Shown here: in pieces, positions 27,112 through 35,935 of the stretch
Layout of the letters: every line of letters starts with the position of its first letter
How positions within the stretch are numbered: the stretch's first letter is position 1
Source of the DNA: CAWUKV01 sp963923025
GTDB taxonomy: Bacteria; Cyanobacteriota; Cyanobacteriia; Phormidesmidales; Phormidesmidaceae
Assembly: GCA_963923025.1 (NCBI GenBank)
Contig: CAWUKV010000001.1
Span: forward strand, 1 to 64,000
Direction: 5' to 3'
Length of the DNA stretch: 64,000 bases
Program-made: the position numbers and the translations under genes
The notes under the pieces: model-generated
What the model was told of the DNA's origin: nothing
The model's database searches: none
Seen by the model: only the letters and a program-made list of their open reading frames with translations

Positions 27112-27133
27112 TCAGCAAGTAGAGAGAAAGGTT

Positions 27134-27168
27134 ACAGCGGGTTCTCTCAGGGAATTCCGCTGTTTTTT
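27134..27168 (+). terminator. Rho-independent terminator of tRNA-Met
   Basis: ACAGCGG (27134-27140) pairs with CCGCTGT (27157-27163), and a T-run follows directly. It begins 23 bp after the tRNA end. Confidence 0.8.
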
Positions 27169-27266
27169 GTATAGCTGTGGGCACTTCGTCTTGGCCTCCG
27201 TGCATCGCCAAGTACATAGCGTTAAGGCTATCAATATAGTCAACAACAGTATGGCGGGGAGACTGT

Positions 27267-29282
27267 CTACCAAACTCGCCAGTCTTCCCAGTCCTGGTTG
27301 AAGATGGACGTATTGGGAAAGGCGGTTGGATTACCGTTCGCGTTCAATCGGTTTTGCAGCTGGAGTAGCAGGGGCTCCTCGCGGGGCAGCTCATCCACAA
27401 GTTCGTAAGGGAAGACGTTGTTGTCCATAGCAAAGTCAATAGTTGTCCCGGCAGCGACCCCGACGGACCACTCAAAGGAATGGACGCGATAGGCAGCAGC
27501 AGCAATAGTGCTGGTCGCGATACTTTTGCTGGCAACAATTAGGTTATCAATGTCCTGTGGAATCATGGACCGCAGCGGGATTTGCCCTGGATACGCCTGG
27601 CCATGAGCCCGCCGGACACCGTCTCGTTCGGTATTACCGGGTGCCTCGTGAGGCGTTAGCGTCATACAGGGATGAAAATCAATCGCGTACTGAGCAATAC
27701 CCACTGAATCTGGAAAAATCGTCGAACGGCTACGAATCGGTATCTCATCTGTTGGAATCTGGTTGACCACTGACGCCGTCGTTTCTAGCCCTGCGATCGC
27801 CTGTCGCAAGGCTCGATAGTCCTTCCTGGATAGCGTCGTCTGGTAGTACTCATCGTTGTAGTCCACGCGCGAGATATCAATCTCATTCACCATAAATCCA
27901 TCGGGATGAGCCAGAGAGGGACGGCCAATGATGCGACGCGCTTCGCGGATATAGGGGTATTTAGAGAGCCCGTGGGCGGTGCCCATGGGCGCATCCATAC
28001 CGGCAAGAAAGATATGGTTAGGATTCGGGACCTTAACACCCTCCCCAAGCTGGGAATCCGTTGTACCTGCAACTAACCAGTAGTAATAGCTCAGGGCGTT
28101 TTCTTCGGCCTTAGCCAGAGCGTCAACCCGTAGTCCTCCTAACCACCCACCTGGCTCCAACTGACCGCTGGCAGCTAGCTGGTCCGCTGCGTAGATCAGG
28201 TTATCAACCACGGTGCCGGGTCGGTAGTCATTCCCCCAGGTCCAGTTCTGCATGGAAATATCCCCAGGCACAACCGCCGTCACGCCAAAGGCCCGCTGGT
28301 CAGACCGCGGGTCGGGAGCCCAAAGGCGACGGTAGGTGAAGACAAAATCAATGTAGTCCGTGTTGTCTCGCTGCCGCTCAAAGCTGAAGTAGGGCTCGTA
28401 CTGCGGATAAAAGGACGGCATCACCTGAAGCTGGGGCTCGCCCGTCCGCTCCATAGCAAAGGTGTAGGTAAAGCCCTGGGTGCAGTAAGGGTCCTGCGTC
28501 GCCACAGGGGAAGACGGATTTAGGTAGGACCGAGCGTCTAACCCCAGCTTATAAGGCACCCCCGACAGAGCAATCACTTCGCCCGTTTCCGTTGCTTCTA
28601 CCACGTACCAGTCCCCAGGACTGTCAGTGTCAGACTGAGGGGGTACGAAACGGATGATGTCTTTCGTGAAGCGGGCTGAGCTTTCGTAACGATAGGCATC
28701 CTCAAAGTAGGCGGACAGCGGTTCGGTATTCAGCGGCGGCGCGCCGGGTGCTGGCGTATGTTGAATAGCCGTGACGCTATCAATCTCGCGTCCACTGATG
28801 GAGAGGTCTTTGACCACCGTTGACGGAAACCACTTCAGCTCACCGCCGCCTTCTCGCGCTGCCGCTTGCAGCATTTCGGTCAGCATATTGTGCGCATCCG
28901 CGGGCAAAAAGCAGGCTGCACTTACCCAGCAGTCGCCGGGGTTTTGTTCCCCGTATTCTTCAACAATGCGATCGCGCAGGTCCCGATACCCTGCTGGATA
29001 AAACAGCAGCTCACGCTGGCGCTTAGCCTCATCTAAAGCGGTCGTCCCCTGGGCAGACAGCTGACCGCCGACCCAGTCCGTCAGCTCAGTCATGCACACC
29101 GTCCGACCTGCCCGCAGGCTCTCGTAGGCTGTAGCCGTACCCGATAGCCCACCGCCCACAACCAGCACTTCGCAGGTCACTGTCTGGTCGGGAACCGGCG
29201 TCGCCTGAACCGGGACAGCCAGCTGAGGCAACGCGACTAGACCCAACAGCGCAGATCGGCGAAAGAGAGACAGTGTATTCAT
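27267..29282 (-). CDS. Exported FAD-dependent oxidoreductase
   Basis: This 671-aa protein carries an N-terminal signal (MNTLSLFRRSALLGLVALPQ, cleavage near VQATP) with a twin-arginine pair, then an FAD-binding Rossmann motif VLVVGGGLSGTATAYESLRAGR and a long oxidoreductase domain with NLIVASKSIATSTIAAAAYRVHSFEW near the end. It belongs to the FAD_oxidored family found in bacteria, whose substrates are mostly unknown. A folded FAD protein with a twin arginine suggests Tat export to the periplasm or thylakoid lumen; this is inference. Start ATG 29282 fits the signal. It lies 115 bp downstream of the RidA gene on the same strand. Confidence 0.88.
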   Translation of the reverse strand: MNTLSLFRRSALLGLVALPQLAVPVQATPVPDQTVTCEVLVVGGGLSGTATAYESLRAGRTVCMTELTDWVGGQLSAQGTTALDEAKRQRELLFYPAGYRDLRDRIVEEYGEQNPGDCWVSAACFLPADAHNMLTEMLQAAAREGGGELKWFPSTVVKDLSISGREIDSVTAIQHTPAPGAPPLNTEPLSAYFEDAYRYESSARFTKDIIRFVPPQSDTDSPGDWYVVEATETGEVIALSGVPYKLGLDARSYLNPSSPVATQDPYCTQGFTYTFAMERTGEPQLQVMPSFYPQYEPYFSFERQRDNTDYIDFVFTYRRLWAPDPRSDQRAFGVTAVVPGDISMQNWTWGNDYRPGTVVDNLIYAADQLAASGQLEPGGWLGGLRVDALAKAEENALSYYYWLVAGTTDSQLGEGVKVPNPNHIFLAGMDAPMGTAHGLSKYPYIREARRIIGRPSLAHPDGFMVNEIDISRVDYNDEYYQTTLSRKDYRALRQAIAGLETTASVVNQIPTDEIPIRSRSTIFPDSVGIAQYAIDFHPCMTLTPHEAPGNTERDGVRRAHGQAYPGQIPLRSMIPQDIDNLIVASKSIATSTIAAAAYRVHSFEWSVGVAAGTTIDFAMDNNVFPYELVDELPREEPLLLQLQNRLNANGNPTAFPNTSIFNQDWEDWRVW

Positions 29283-29397
29283 TTCAGCGACTCAATCAGA
29301 GGTGACGGTTCGTTATCGTTCTTCAAACTACCCCCGTTTTTACCGCTTGCGCTCAGGCCTGTGACAGAGATATCACAGCTTACCTGAGGCGACAGCG

Positions 29398-29784
29398 TTA
29401 TTCACCACAATAGACAATGAGGTCAATTTCTACATCGCCGAACCCAGCTAACCCCAGGACACCCACCGTTGTTCGACTGGGCAGCCGTGATGCATCGAAG
29501 TAGCTGGCGTAGATATCGTTCACGGTTTCGTAATAGCGAAAGTCAGTCACAAAAATGCGACACATGACCACTTTGCTAAAATCTGTCCCCGCATGGGTCA
29601 ATACCCGCTTTAGATTTGCCATCACCTGACGGGTTTGCTGTTCAATCGGCCCCTTGATCACCTCACCCGTGTCCGCATCTTCAGCGAGCTGACCAGTCAC
29701 AAATAAAAAGTCACCCGCCCGCACAGCGTGGGAGTAGGGTGCAACCGGCGGTAGTCCGTCGGGCAGCGTGATGAACTCTAGCAT
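29398..29784 (-). CDS. RidA/YjgF family protein (reactive imine/enamine deaminase)
   Basis: At 128 aa this matches the RidA fold. It has the conserved PPVAPYSHAVRAGDFLFVTGQLAED and the later CRIFVTDFRYYETVNDIYASYF. The C-terminal signature is PSRTTVGVLGLAGFGDVEIDLIVYCGE, including the usual Arg and Glu residues that bind carboxylate substrates. Such proteins hydrolyse reactive imines from PLP enzymes such as threonine dehydratase. ATG 29784 is well placed. It may share a transcript with the FAD oxidoreductase gene; a functional link is not established. Confidence 0.93.
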   Translation of the reverse strand: MLEFITLPDGLPPVAPYSHAVRAGDFLFVTGQLAEDADTGEVIKGPIEQQTRQVMANLKRVLTHAGTDFSKVVMCRIFVTDFRYYETVNDIYASYFDASRLPSRTTVGVLGLAGFGDVEIDLIVYCGE

Positions 29785-29886
29785 TGATGTTAATTAAAGA
29801 AAGGCCACAGCGTTCAGCTTTCGCTGCTCGACTGTACTATACAGCTTTCTTAATTCACGTTAGGGCATTGAGCAAGCCGCTAGACC

Positions 29887-30720
29887 TCAAGCACTGATCT
29901 GATACGGTAGGCGCGATCGCAAGTATTCCAACGACTCAATGTACTGTTGCACGGGCTCTTTATTGACCGTGCTGAAGGCACTCAGCGTTTGTCTGATGTT
30001 GTCTAAAACACTACTCCCTCGATCTGGCACCCATTGACTTGTCCTTAGCCCCAAGGATGCCCGGCTATTACGATTATGAAGATACAGACCACTCTGCCCT
30101 AGAATCCATTCCTTATTTATCGGCTGGATAGACTTCAGCAGTAAATCGCGTGAGGCTGCTCCGCTTTGTCCCGCTAGCCTTACTTTTAGCATCGAGTTCT
30201 CTAGCCCAATTGAGCGCTGTAACCGTGGAACCGCTTGGTCACCGGGACAGATAGCACCAAATACAGTGGCCCTTGCAATGGTGCAGCCCGTAAGCTGTAG
30301 GTGCATTGCCATCAGCGTTGTAAGGGTACCACCCAGGCTATGGCCGTGTAAGTACAGCGGCACGCTCAGCACATCTTGGTAAGCCAACAGTTTTCGAAGG
30401 ATCAGCTCCGTCTCATTAGCAAAGAATTTATAGAGCTTACACGGACCAAATGTAGCGTCCACCATTTCTGGGTGGGGATACTGCGCCAGGAAATCTGGCA
30501 AGTGTAGCCGCCCATAAAAAACTAGGTCACAGCGATCGCCAAACTCAATGAGGAAGGCCCCGTGGTAATCGGCACGGACATGATGGATGGCCTGACAGCC
30601 TTGCGTGAACCAGAAAAACTCATCCTGCGCTGCCCGCAGCGGCTTATAGCCCGTACTACACATCCGAGCGCTATAGAGGAGCTCAGAAATCAGATTGGAT
30701 GTCGAGTGTTGATCAGGCAT
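29887..30720 (-). CDS. Class 3 lipase-like alpha/beta hydrolase
   Basis: The 277-aa protein shows the nucleophile elbow LYLHGHSLGGTLTTLMAMHL (GHSLG) at about residues 123-142 and an upstream FWFTQGCQAIHHVRADYHGAF region like the fungal lipase_3 family. Candidate catalytic Asp and His are not firmly placed; the sequence after the elbow is less conserved. No signal peptide is visible. It likely cleaves ester bonds in lipids. Its neighbours differ in strand and type, and it lies at the left edge of a poorly conserved region. Confidence 0.78.
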   Translation of the reverse strand: MPDQHSTSNLISELLYSARMCSTGYKPLRAAQDEFFWFTQGCQAIHHVRADYHGAFLIEFGDRCDLVFYGRLHLPDFLAQYPHPEMVDATFGPCKLYKFFANETELILRKLLAYQDVLSVPLYLHGHSLGGTLTTLMAMHLQLTGCTIARATVFGAICPGDQAVPRLQRSIGLENSMLKVRLAGQSGAASRDLLLKSIQPINKEWILGQSGLYLHNRNSRASLGLRTSQWVPDRGSSVLDNIRQTLSAFSTVNKEPVQQYIESLEYLRSRLPYQISA

Positions 30721-30855
30721 CTGTAACGGATAAAGAGTGTGTTCTGCTATGCACCTTGTTTGAGAAAGTCTTGATCAATAGCGTAGGCAACTCTGCTTGA
30801 GTCACAGGTGTCACTATCTTTCAGCTATGAGCATTGATTAATTAGACAAGGGGCA

Positions 30856-30885
30856 GATGCGATCTCATAAGATGCGATCTCATAA
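30856..30885. repeat. 15-bp perfect tandem duplication
   Basis: GATGCGATCTCATAA occurs twice in tandem at 30856-30870 and 30871-30885, in intergenic DNA. Confidence 0.9.
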
Positions 30886-31129
30886 ATAGATTGTTCCCAA
30901 ATCAACGCTACGTCCCCAGTCAAAAACCGGCAATACAGCAGGCTTTTCCCAATAGACGTGTCGCTAGTTACGCGTAGCAATCTGCGGAAAGGTCAAGCCG
31001 GAGTTAGAGGCCCAAAACGCCATAAAAAAGTAGACCGTGATGATTAGAGACTTAAGGGAAGCTATAACCCCCCCCTAGCCGTCAGTAACTCAGAGGACTC
31101 AAGGTGTGTAAAGATCATCACCACAGCGT

Positions 31130-31165
31130 AATTACGGACATCATAGTAAGATGATGTCCGTAATT
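31130..31165. repeat. Perfect 15-bp inverted repeat with six-base loop
   Basis: AATTACGGACATCAT (31130-31144) and ATGATGTCCGTAATT (31151-31165) are exact reverse complements around the loop AGTAAG. It is too AT-balanced for a terminator and lacks a T-run. A regulatory operator or the end of a small mobile element are both possible. Confidence 0.85.
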
Positions 31166-31329
31166 GCAGGCTATATGAACAGCATCAAAGCTTGACTTCG
31201 AGCCAATCGGACAGGTCCGATAGAATCAGCTCCCCTAAGGCACCAGATTAAGAGCCTCATGACTATCTGAGGCCTAGATTCGACCGATTAAAGGCTGAAC
31301 TACTTAGACTCTAATCAAAAGGACAAATA

Positions 31330-31686
31330 ATGCATGCCACTCAAATTCAAAACTTTGATTATGAGTCTTGGAAACAACGCACAGAATGTAGAGTCGTCGG
31401 AGAGTATCTCGATAAAAACTTTTGGATAGAAGATGACACCAATGCTCCTCGCGGTCAGGGGAACTGTTTTTTAATGATCGGGCGACGAAGTGGTCATGGT
31501 GTTGTGTGTGTTGGTGGCGTCGAAAAGCACTCTAGCTATTGGGAAGCTAGCATCTCGATCATGCATGACGAGCATACAGGTAACGATTGTCGCTCGATTT
31601 ACTTTGATGCTTTAACATCCGAGGGCAGAGCAAAAGCCATAAAAACGCTGTGGGATAAGCGCTACGATGCTCACGTATATATTTAA
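31330..31686 (+). CDS. Hypothetical 118-aa protein, unrecognised
   Basis: ATG 31330 opens a 118-codon frame with normal codon composition. I do not recognise a family. The protein has a central stretch CFLMIGRRSGHGVVCVGGVEKHSSYWEASISIMHDEHTG followed by SIYFDALTSEGRAKAIKTLW; the composition is mixed alpha/beta and soluble, with two His-containing turns. No signal peptide or membrane segment. An AAAAGGAC upstream may act as ribosome binding site. It sits alone in repeat-rich, poorly conserved DNA, so it may be an accessory gene. Confidence 0.55.
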   Translation: MHATQIQNFDYESWKQRTECRVVGEYLDKNFWIEDDTNAPRGQGNCFLMIGRRSGHGVVCVGGVEKHSSYWEASISIMHDEHTGNDCRSIYFDALTSEGRAKAIKTLWDKRYDAHVYI

Positions 31687-32288
31687 CCGGTTATACAAGT
31701 CACCAAAACGCTGCTGATCTTTCGCTGGTTGATCAACCTATCCCCATCAAATTGGCATCATTGGAAAGCGCTCGTGGATAACACTGACTAAGCGATATTG
31801 CTCGATGATTTCAATCGCAGTCTGGAAAGCAAGCTAGCGTAGAAAGGAGCTGCATAGCCTCCCACCGTAACGTGTATGATTCCTCGACAATCAGGCTGAG
31901 GGAGTATGCCAGTCAACATGGCATCAGCCAGCTCAAAAAAAGAACTAAAGGTGTGCTGACTGTCTATTGCGCTGAAATTCTGATGGTTTTGCATAGTTGA
32001 CCAACGCGCAGATGATTGACTGATGTTCGTGTCATAGAATACCTTGAGGCAAGATAATCCGCTCGCTATTTTATATACTCTTTATCTCTACCTGAAACCT
32101 CAGCTTCAGTGCATGTGGCAGGTTTGAGTCTTCAGCAAAATGTTGCTTTTCCAATTCCCATAAAAAATGGGGCGCTACGACTGAAAGGTAGGCCCCGTGG
32201 TGTGTGTAAGGATCATCACTCCTATTTACTACTATCGTCTACCCATATGACGCTGACGTGACAGCCGCATCACAAAGCTGTGACGGTT
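31687..32288. other. Noncoding gap downstream of the hypothetical gene
   Basis: About 600 bp. A 68-codon minus-strand frame at 31788-31994 has no ribosome binding site or known motif and is left uncalled. The right copy of the direct repeat GTGTGTAAGGATCATCAC lies at 32202-32219. Confidence 0.4.
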
Positions 32289-33158
32289 TTATGCTGGGGT
32301 GGCACCAAACAAAAGCATCGTGACGGTAACTAAAAAGTCCAGCACAAACAGCATGACCCACGACATGACTGTGGCCGAAGTTGCAGACCGCCCTACCCCT
32401 TTGCCATGACAGGACGCCGTTAGCCCTCGGCTACAGCTCATGACAGCGATCGCACCGCCAAATAGGGCCGCCTTACCGAGTACCGTCACCACGTCCGTCA
32501 CGGCGAGGCTAGACTGCACACCGCTCAAGAACGTTAGGGCCGAAACGTTGTAAAGGTTACCCGTGATAACTAGGCCGCCCAGGACACCAACAAACAACCC
32601 CACAATAGTCAAGAACGGCAGCATCAGGCTACAGGCCAGCACCCTAGGGACCACTAAGTAGTCAATGGGGTCTGTGCGCATCAGCTTGAGCGCATCGATT
32701 TGTTCAGTTAGCTTCATGCAGGCAATTTCTGCGGCGAATGCCGAACCGAGCTGACAGGCTAAGACAGCTGCCGTCAAAATAGGGGCCAGCTCCCGACAGT
32801 AGCCCACAGCAAACGCGCCGCCCACCTGCGTCACAATGCCGTAGCGCAACATTTCTCGAGCAGACTGAATGGCAAAAATCATACCTGCGAACAAATTGGT
32901 CAACAGGACGGGCGCGATCGCCCCCGGTCCGGCACAGGCCAGATGCTCCATGATATTGCGACGGTCACCTCGCCCCTGCAAAATTCGTGTGACCACTTGT
33001 CCAGCCAACAGCAGCATCATCGCCACGTGATACAGCAGATTGTCGGCCACCAATGATGGCTGCGGGACCGACACAGTTTTAATCGGACAGCGGGGAGCAC
33101 GAACTGCTGACCGCTGCGGCGTTCGCATCCATTTAGGAATTACGTTGGTCAAGGCCAC
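32289..33158 (-). CDS. mlaE: MlaE-family ABC transporter permease (lipid transport)
   Basis: This 289-aa inner-membrane permease matches the MlaE family: five or six hydrophobic segments, including APVLLTNLFAGMIFAIQSAREM and ELAPILTAAVLACQLGSAFAAEIACMKLTEQIDALKLM, the conserved cytoplasmic ELAPxL...EI..M..TEQIDAL signature, and a C-terminal membrane pair. With an MlaF ATPase and an MCE protein it moves phospholipids between membranes; neither partner gene is in this window. GTG 33158 is the longest start, while ATG 33128 (MRTPQRSAVRAPR) is a good alternative. The N-terminal 35 residues are Arg-rich and poorly conserved. Confidence 0.92.
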   Translation of the reverse strand: MALTNVIPKWMRTPQRSAVRAPRCPIKTVSVPQPSLVADNLLYHVAMMLLLAGQVVTRILQGRGDRRNIMEHLACAGPGAIAPVLLTNLFAGMIFAIQSAREMLRYGIVTQVGGAFAVGYCRELAPILTAAVLACQLGSAFAAEIACMKLTEQIDALKLMRTDPIDYLVVPRVLACSLMLPFLTIVGLFVGVLGGLVITGNLYNVSALTFLSGVQSSLAVTDVVTVLGKAALFGGAIAVMSCSRGLTASCHGKGVGRSATSATVMSWVMLFVLDFLVTVTMLLFGATPA

Positions 33159-33655
33159 TCCTTGATTTAGAACCGGAATGAGTCAAAACCGGCGTGGGAG
33201 GCGGTAAAACGGCAAGTCAGCAACATTGACCGATGACATCTTCAAATCAGCTCTAGATCAGCTGCATTCGAATAAATCAGCCACTTAGCATCCACAGACA
33301 AGCTTGACAAGCCTGAAGATACTCTAAGTCTCTAACGGTCCTTATGCTGAGATCCTTTAATTTAATTCTTAGGAAAGAGTACCCACCAGCGTCAACCGTC
33401 TATTAGCGTGAAAGCTGTGACGCCCATCACAACAGCTTCTACCAGTAGCTTGCTGTCGTTTGCCACATTTGCCCCCTGGGGCGAAAGGACTATACAAACA
33501 CGCCTTTTGCCTGCATCTTCAGCGCGGGGGACGGTTCCACGAATGTCATAGATTTTTTGATATTGAAGTCGCAGATTCCGGAAAAAATATAGTACACTTG
33601 TACCTATTAAATAGTTCAAGCGTTCTACTTCTGAAATTCCTTCGCTGCCCATGTC
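33159..33655. other. Noncoding divergent promoter region, mlaE to unknown gene
   Basis: About 500 bp between divergent genes. Overlapping short frames on both strands show no family character. AT-rich segments occur at 33350-33380 and 33590-33640. Confidence 0.4.
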
Positions 33656-34669
33656 ATGAATGAAACGGATATGGAACTTCAAGCCATCCGCCAGAAACTG
33701 CAAAACCTCAAGTCCGAAGCCGTGCCTGCGTCGCCTGCGTCGCCCTGGTTACCGCCCCGACAAACGTCTGTGTCAACCCATCTAGCTGAAGTCACAGCTG
33801 CTATCGAAAGCCTTAAGCAGCACCGTACAGCAGCGGCATCACCCGCACCCTTGGCCCCGACGCCTGGCACACCAACGCCTGGCACACCAACGCCTGTCGC
33901 ACCCTTACCACAGCTGCCATCACCGCCCGACAGCGAGTGGATTGGACAGGTGCTGCAACAGTGTGAAAGCCATATTGCTCGTGTCAACGACTTTGGTCAG
34001 CAGCAGGGAATGGCGCTGCTACAGCTAAAGCAATATTTGGACCAGATTGAGCTCGAGTTTGAGCACCGAGGCTGGGATACACCAGCAGAGGTCGATGCGG
34101 CCATTCAGTTTTTGATGGACCAGGATGGATTTGGCATTCCCTTAATCGAGCGCTCTCAGCGGGGTCAGCTACAGCTGCATTACCACACCGTAGATGTCTA
34201 CCAGGCAGAGCACGAGGCCATGACAACGGCCCAAGCACTCAGACAGTCTCAGCAGGACTACGGCAGCTATGCCCCCGCCACTGGACAGGATGACTATGGC
34301 GACGAACTCGGACCCATTGTCGGTCTGGGTGGACTTGACATACTTCAGCAAACGGCTGAACGCGCCTGGCAGTGGTGTCAGGCACAGTTAGGGCAGACGG
34401 GTTCACCGACACGCCGTTCCAAACGGCAAACCCCCTTCACGCCGATGGACGCACTGATTTGGTTCAGCGGTGCCGCAATTGTTCGTGCCTTGCTGAACGT
34501 TGTCTTCCAAGTTTATCGACCGCTATGGGCACCGATGGTTTTACTGCTGCTGGGCGTTGGCGCGATCGCGCTGCACCGCACGCTGAACAGTCGCCACCGA
34601 CCCACGGGGCTGGTCTATCGACTCTTTGTAATGGTGGCCGGTTTCGTTATTGGCGGTCATTTCGGCTAG
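33656..34669 (+). CDS. Cyanobacterial membrane protein of unknown function
   Basis: The 337-aa protein begins with a coiled-coil-like segment (MELQAIRQKLQNLKSEAV and a second helix near AAIESLKQHR), then a Pro/Thr/Ala linker with a repeated TPGTP unit, a helical middle domain (about 100-220), and two or three hydrophobic helices at the C-terminus (WFSGAAIVRALLNVVFQV, PMVLLLLGVGAIAL, RLFVMVAGFVIGG). No enzymatic motif is seen. It is the first of four consecutive envelope-type genes on the plus strand, ending 173 bp before the next. Confidence 0.78.
   Translation: MNETDMELQAIRQKLQNLKSEAVPASPASPWLPPRQTSVSTHLAEVTAAIESLKQHRTAAASPAPLAPTPGTPTPGTPTPVAPLPQLPSPPDSEWIGQVLQQCESHIARVNDFGQQQGMALLQLKQYLDQIELEFEHRGWDTPAEVDAAIQFLMDQDGFGIPLIERSQRGQLQLHYHTVDVYQAEHEAMTTAQALRQSQQDYGSYAPATGQDDYGDELGPIVGLGGLDILQQTAERAWQWCQAQLGQTGSPTRRSKRQTPFTPMDALIWFSGAAIVRALLNVVFQVYRPLWAPMVLLLLGVGAIALHRTLNSRHRPTGLVYRLFVMVAGFVIGGHFG
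33861..33890. repeat. 15-bp in-frame tandem repeat in the unknown membrane gene
   Basis: CGCCTGGCACACCAA is repeated at 33861-33875 and 33876-33890, with a partial third copy. It encodes the TPGTP repeats and preserves the reading frame. Confidence 0.9.
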
Positions 34670-34842
34670 GCGACTGCGCGCTTTGTCGCGGGTAGTTTTT
34701 CGTCGGCAATTTGTCGTCAGCAAAACGCCCCTGCCCGGTTTGCATCTCAGGCCTGCAGCGCTGGCCCTCAGCTTCATCCCCCCAACGTTCCACTCAGACA
34801 GCTCAAACCAGATATAGATTTTCGATTAGAGAGGTTACTGCC

Positions 34843-35307
34843 ATGATGTCTCCCCGCCGTCCCCCCCACCGTTCTCCTAGAACTGTGCCGCCTAGCCCCG
34901 CGTTGCGTCCCCTAAAGCCCTTGCTTGCGGTAGGGCTGCCCTGTGTCCTGGCGGTGTTGACGCTCGACTTCAATCTGCAACCCGTTCAAGATCTGCTCCC
35001 TCAGCAGTTTCGAGCAACGCCAGCAGCAACCGTCAGAGAGGGAGGCTGCACCGGTGTTGTTGTTCAGGCGAACTCGCAGATTACCCGAGAGCAGCTGGCT
35101 CAGGTCTTATCTATTCCCGAACGGGATGCGAAGTCACGGGTACGTCAGGTCGTCAACGAACCCTACTGTCAGTACAGCAACCTGCGCGTGCGCTCTGGCG
35201 TAGATGCAGAACGAGAAGCCTACCCCCTGGCATTTGACCCTAACACCAAGCTTGTGATCCTCTACGAGAACGATGAATATGCCGGGTACCGCTTCAGCTT
35301 TGAGTAG
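34843..35307 (+). CDS. Conserved cyanobacterial protein with N-terminal membrane anchor
   Basis: ATG 34843 has AGAGAGG about 9 bp upstream and gives a 154-aa protein. A Pro/Arg-rich start (MMSPRRPPHRSPR) precedes one hydrophobic segment (PLLAVGLPCVLAVLTL), then an exported domain containing CTGVVVQANSQITREQLAQVLSIPERDAKSRVRQVVNEPYCQY. The two Cys may form a disulfide. The frame is open upstream to 34711, but that part is not conserved-looking. The last 35 bp overlap the next gene, so the two are translationally linked. Function unknown. Confidence 0.78.
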   Translation: MMSPRRPPHRSPRTVPPSPALRPLKPLLAVGLPCVLAVLTLDFNLQPVQDLLPQQFRATPAATVREGGCTGVVVQANSQITREQLAQVLSIPERDAKSRVRQVVNEPYCQYSNLRVRSGVDAEREAYPLAFDPNTKLVILYENDEYAGYRFSFE

Positions 35308-35884
35308 TCCACCTCAAGCGGGGCTACTGCGCCACTCAGCGGGTCTGGCCACGTCGAAATTGTGGCGATCGCTAGCAGCGCTTACCCTGCTCGTCTGGGT
35401 CAGTGGCTGTCAGCCACCCAACCCAGCGCCTACGCGTAGCCTCAACATTCAACAGAGCTGGGAGCTCAATCCCGGCGACAAAATTGGCGAGCGGACCGTA
35501 ACCGGTAGTCTCGGCGACGTTTCGATTGACTTGGGCGGGGCAAGGCTGTACGCCCCCTTCTCGGGCAAGGTTGAACCCGCCCCCGAGGACCACTGCGTCA
35601 TCTATTCCACAGCAGAAATTCCTGCCTACCTGTTTCGATTTTGTGGCCTGCGACGTCCGCGCTTTGGCCCTATCCGATCGGGGCAGGCCATTGGGGCCGG
35701 GGCATACCTCCAATTTGCCACGCTGCGTCGCCAGCCTGACGGCACCTGGATCATTGTTGAACCGTCCACAGGCGTACTCGAGCGGGCTATCGATCCCGAT
35801 GCCCAACCCACTAGCGATCTATCGGCAACCACAGCCGATGAATCTGCCACTGAGGCCACGCCTCAAGCCCCAGCTGCCAATTAA
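35273..35884 (+). CDS. Putative lipoprotein of unknown function
   Basis: This 203-aa protein has an N-terminal hydrophobic signal with a lipobox WVSGC (about residues 42-46), so it is probably lipid-anchored. The body contains ELNPGDKIGERTVTGSLGDVSIDL and an exposed PFSGKVEP segment like a beta-sandwich or barrel-sandwich motif, and the tail is Ala/Thr/Pro-rich. I recognise no catalytic residues. It overlaps the preceding gene by 35 bp. ATG 35273 or 35279 may be used. Confidence 0.72.
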   Translation: MNMPGTASALSSPPQAGLLRHSAGLATSKLWRSLAALTLLVWVSGCQPPNPAPTRSLNIQQSWELNPGDKIGERTVTGSLGDVSIDLGGARLYAPFSGKVEPAPEDHCVIYSTAEIPAYLFRFCGLRRPRFGPIRSGQAIGAGAYLQFATLRRQPDGTWIIVEPSTGVLERAIDPDAQPTSDLSATTADESATEATPQAPAAN

Positions 35885-35935
35885 CCCCTAACTGAGTTCT
35901 TCCACCACCACCGACTCTGGGTCGGTTCCTTTGCC

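Larger units (their letters stand above)
30721..31329. other. Noncoding gap with repeats, left part of the accessory patch
   Basis: About 610 bp with no supported gene. It contains the 15-bp tandem duplication (30856-30885), a short C-run near 31071-31077, the 15-bp inverted repeat at 31130-31165, and the left copy of an 18-bp direct repeat (31104-31121). Confidence 0.5.

Noticed and set aside
31788..31994. 68-codon minus-strand frame in the accessory patch
   Set aside because: No ribosome binding site and no family character; too weak to call.
33392..33703. 103-codon minus-strand frame over the start of the unknown membrane gene
   Set aside because: It starts inside the plus-strand gene and covers its promoter region, with no recognisable family or ribosome binding site.
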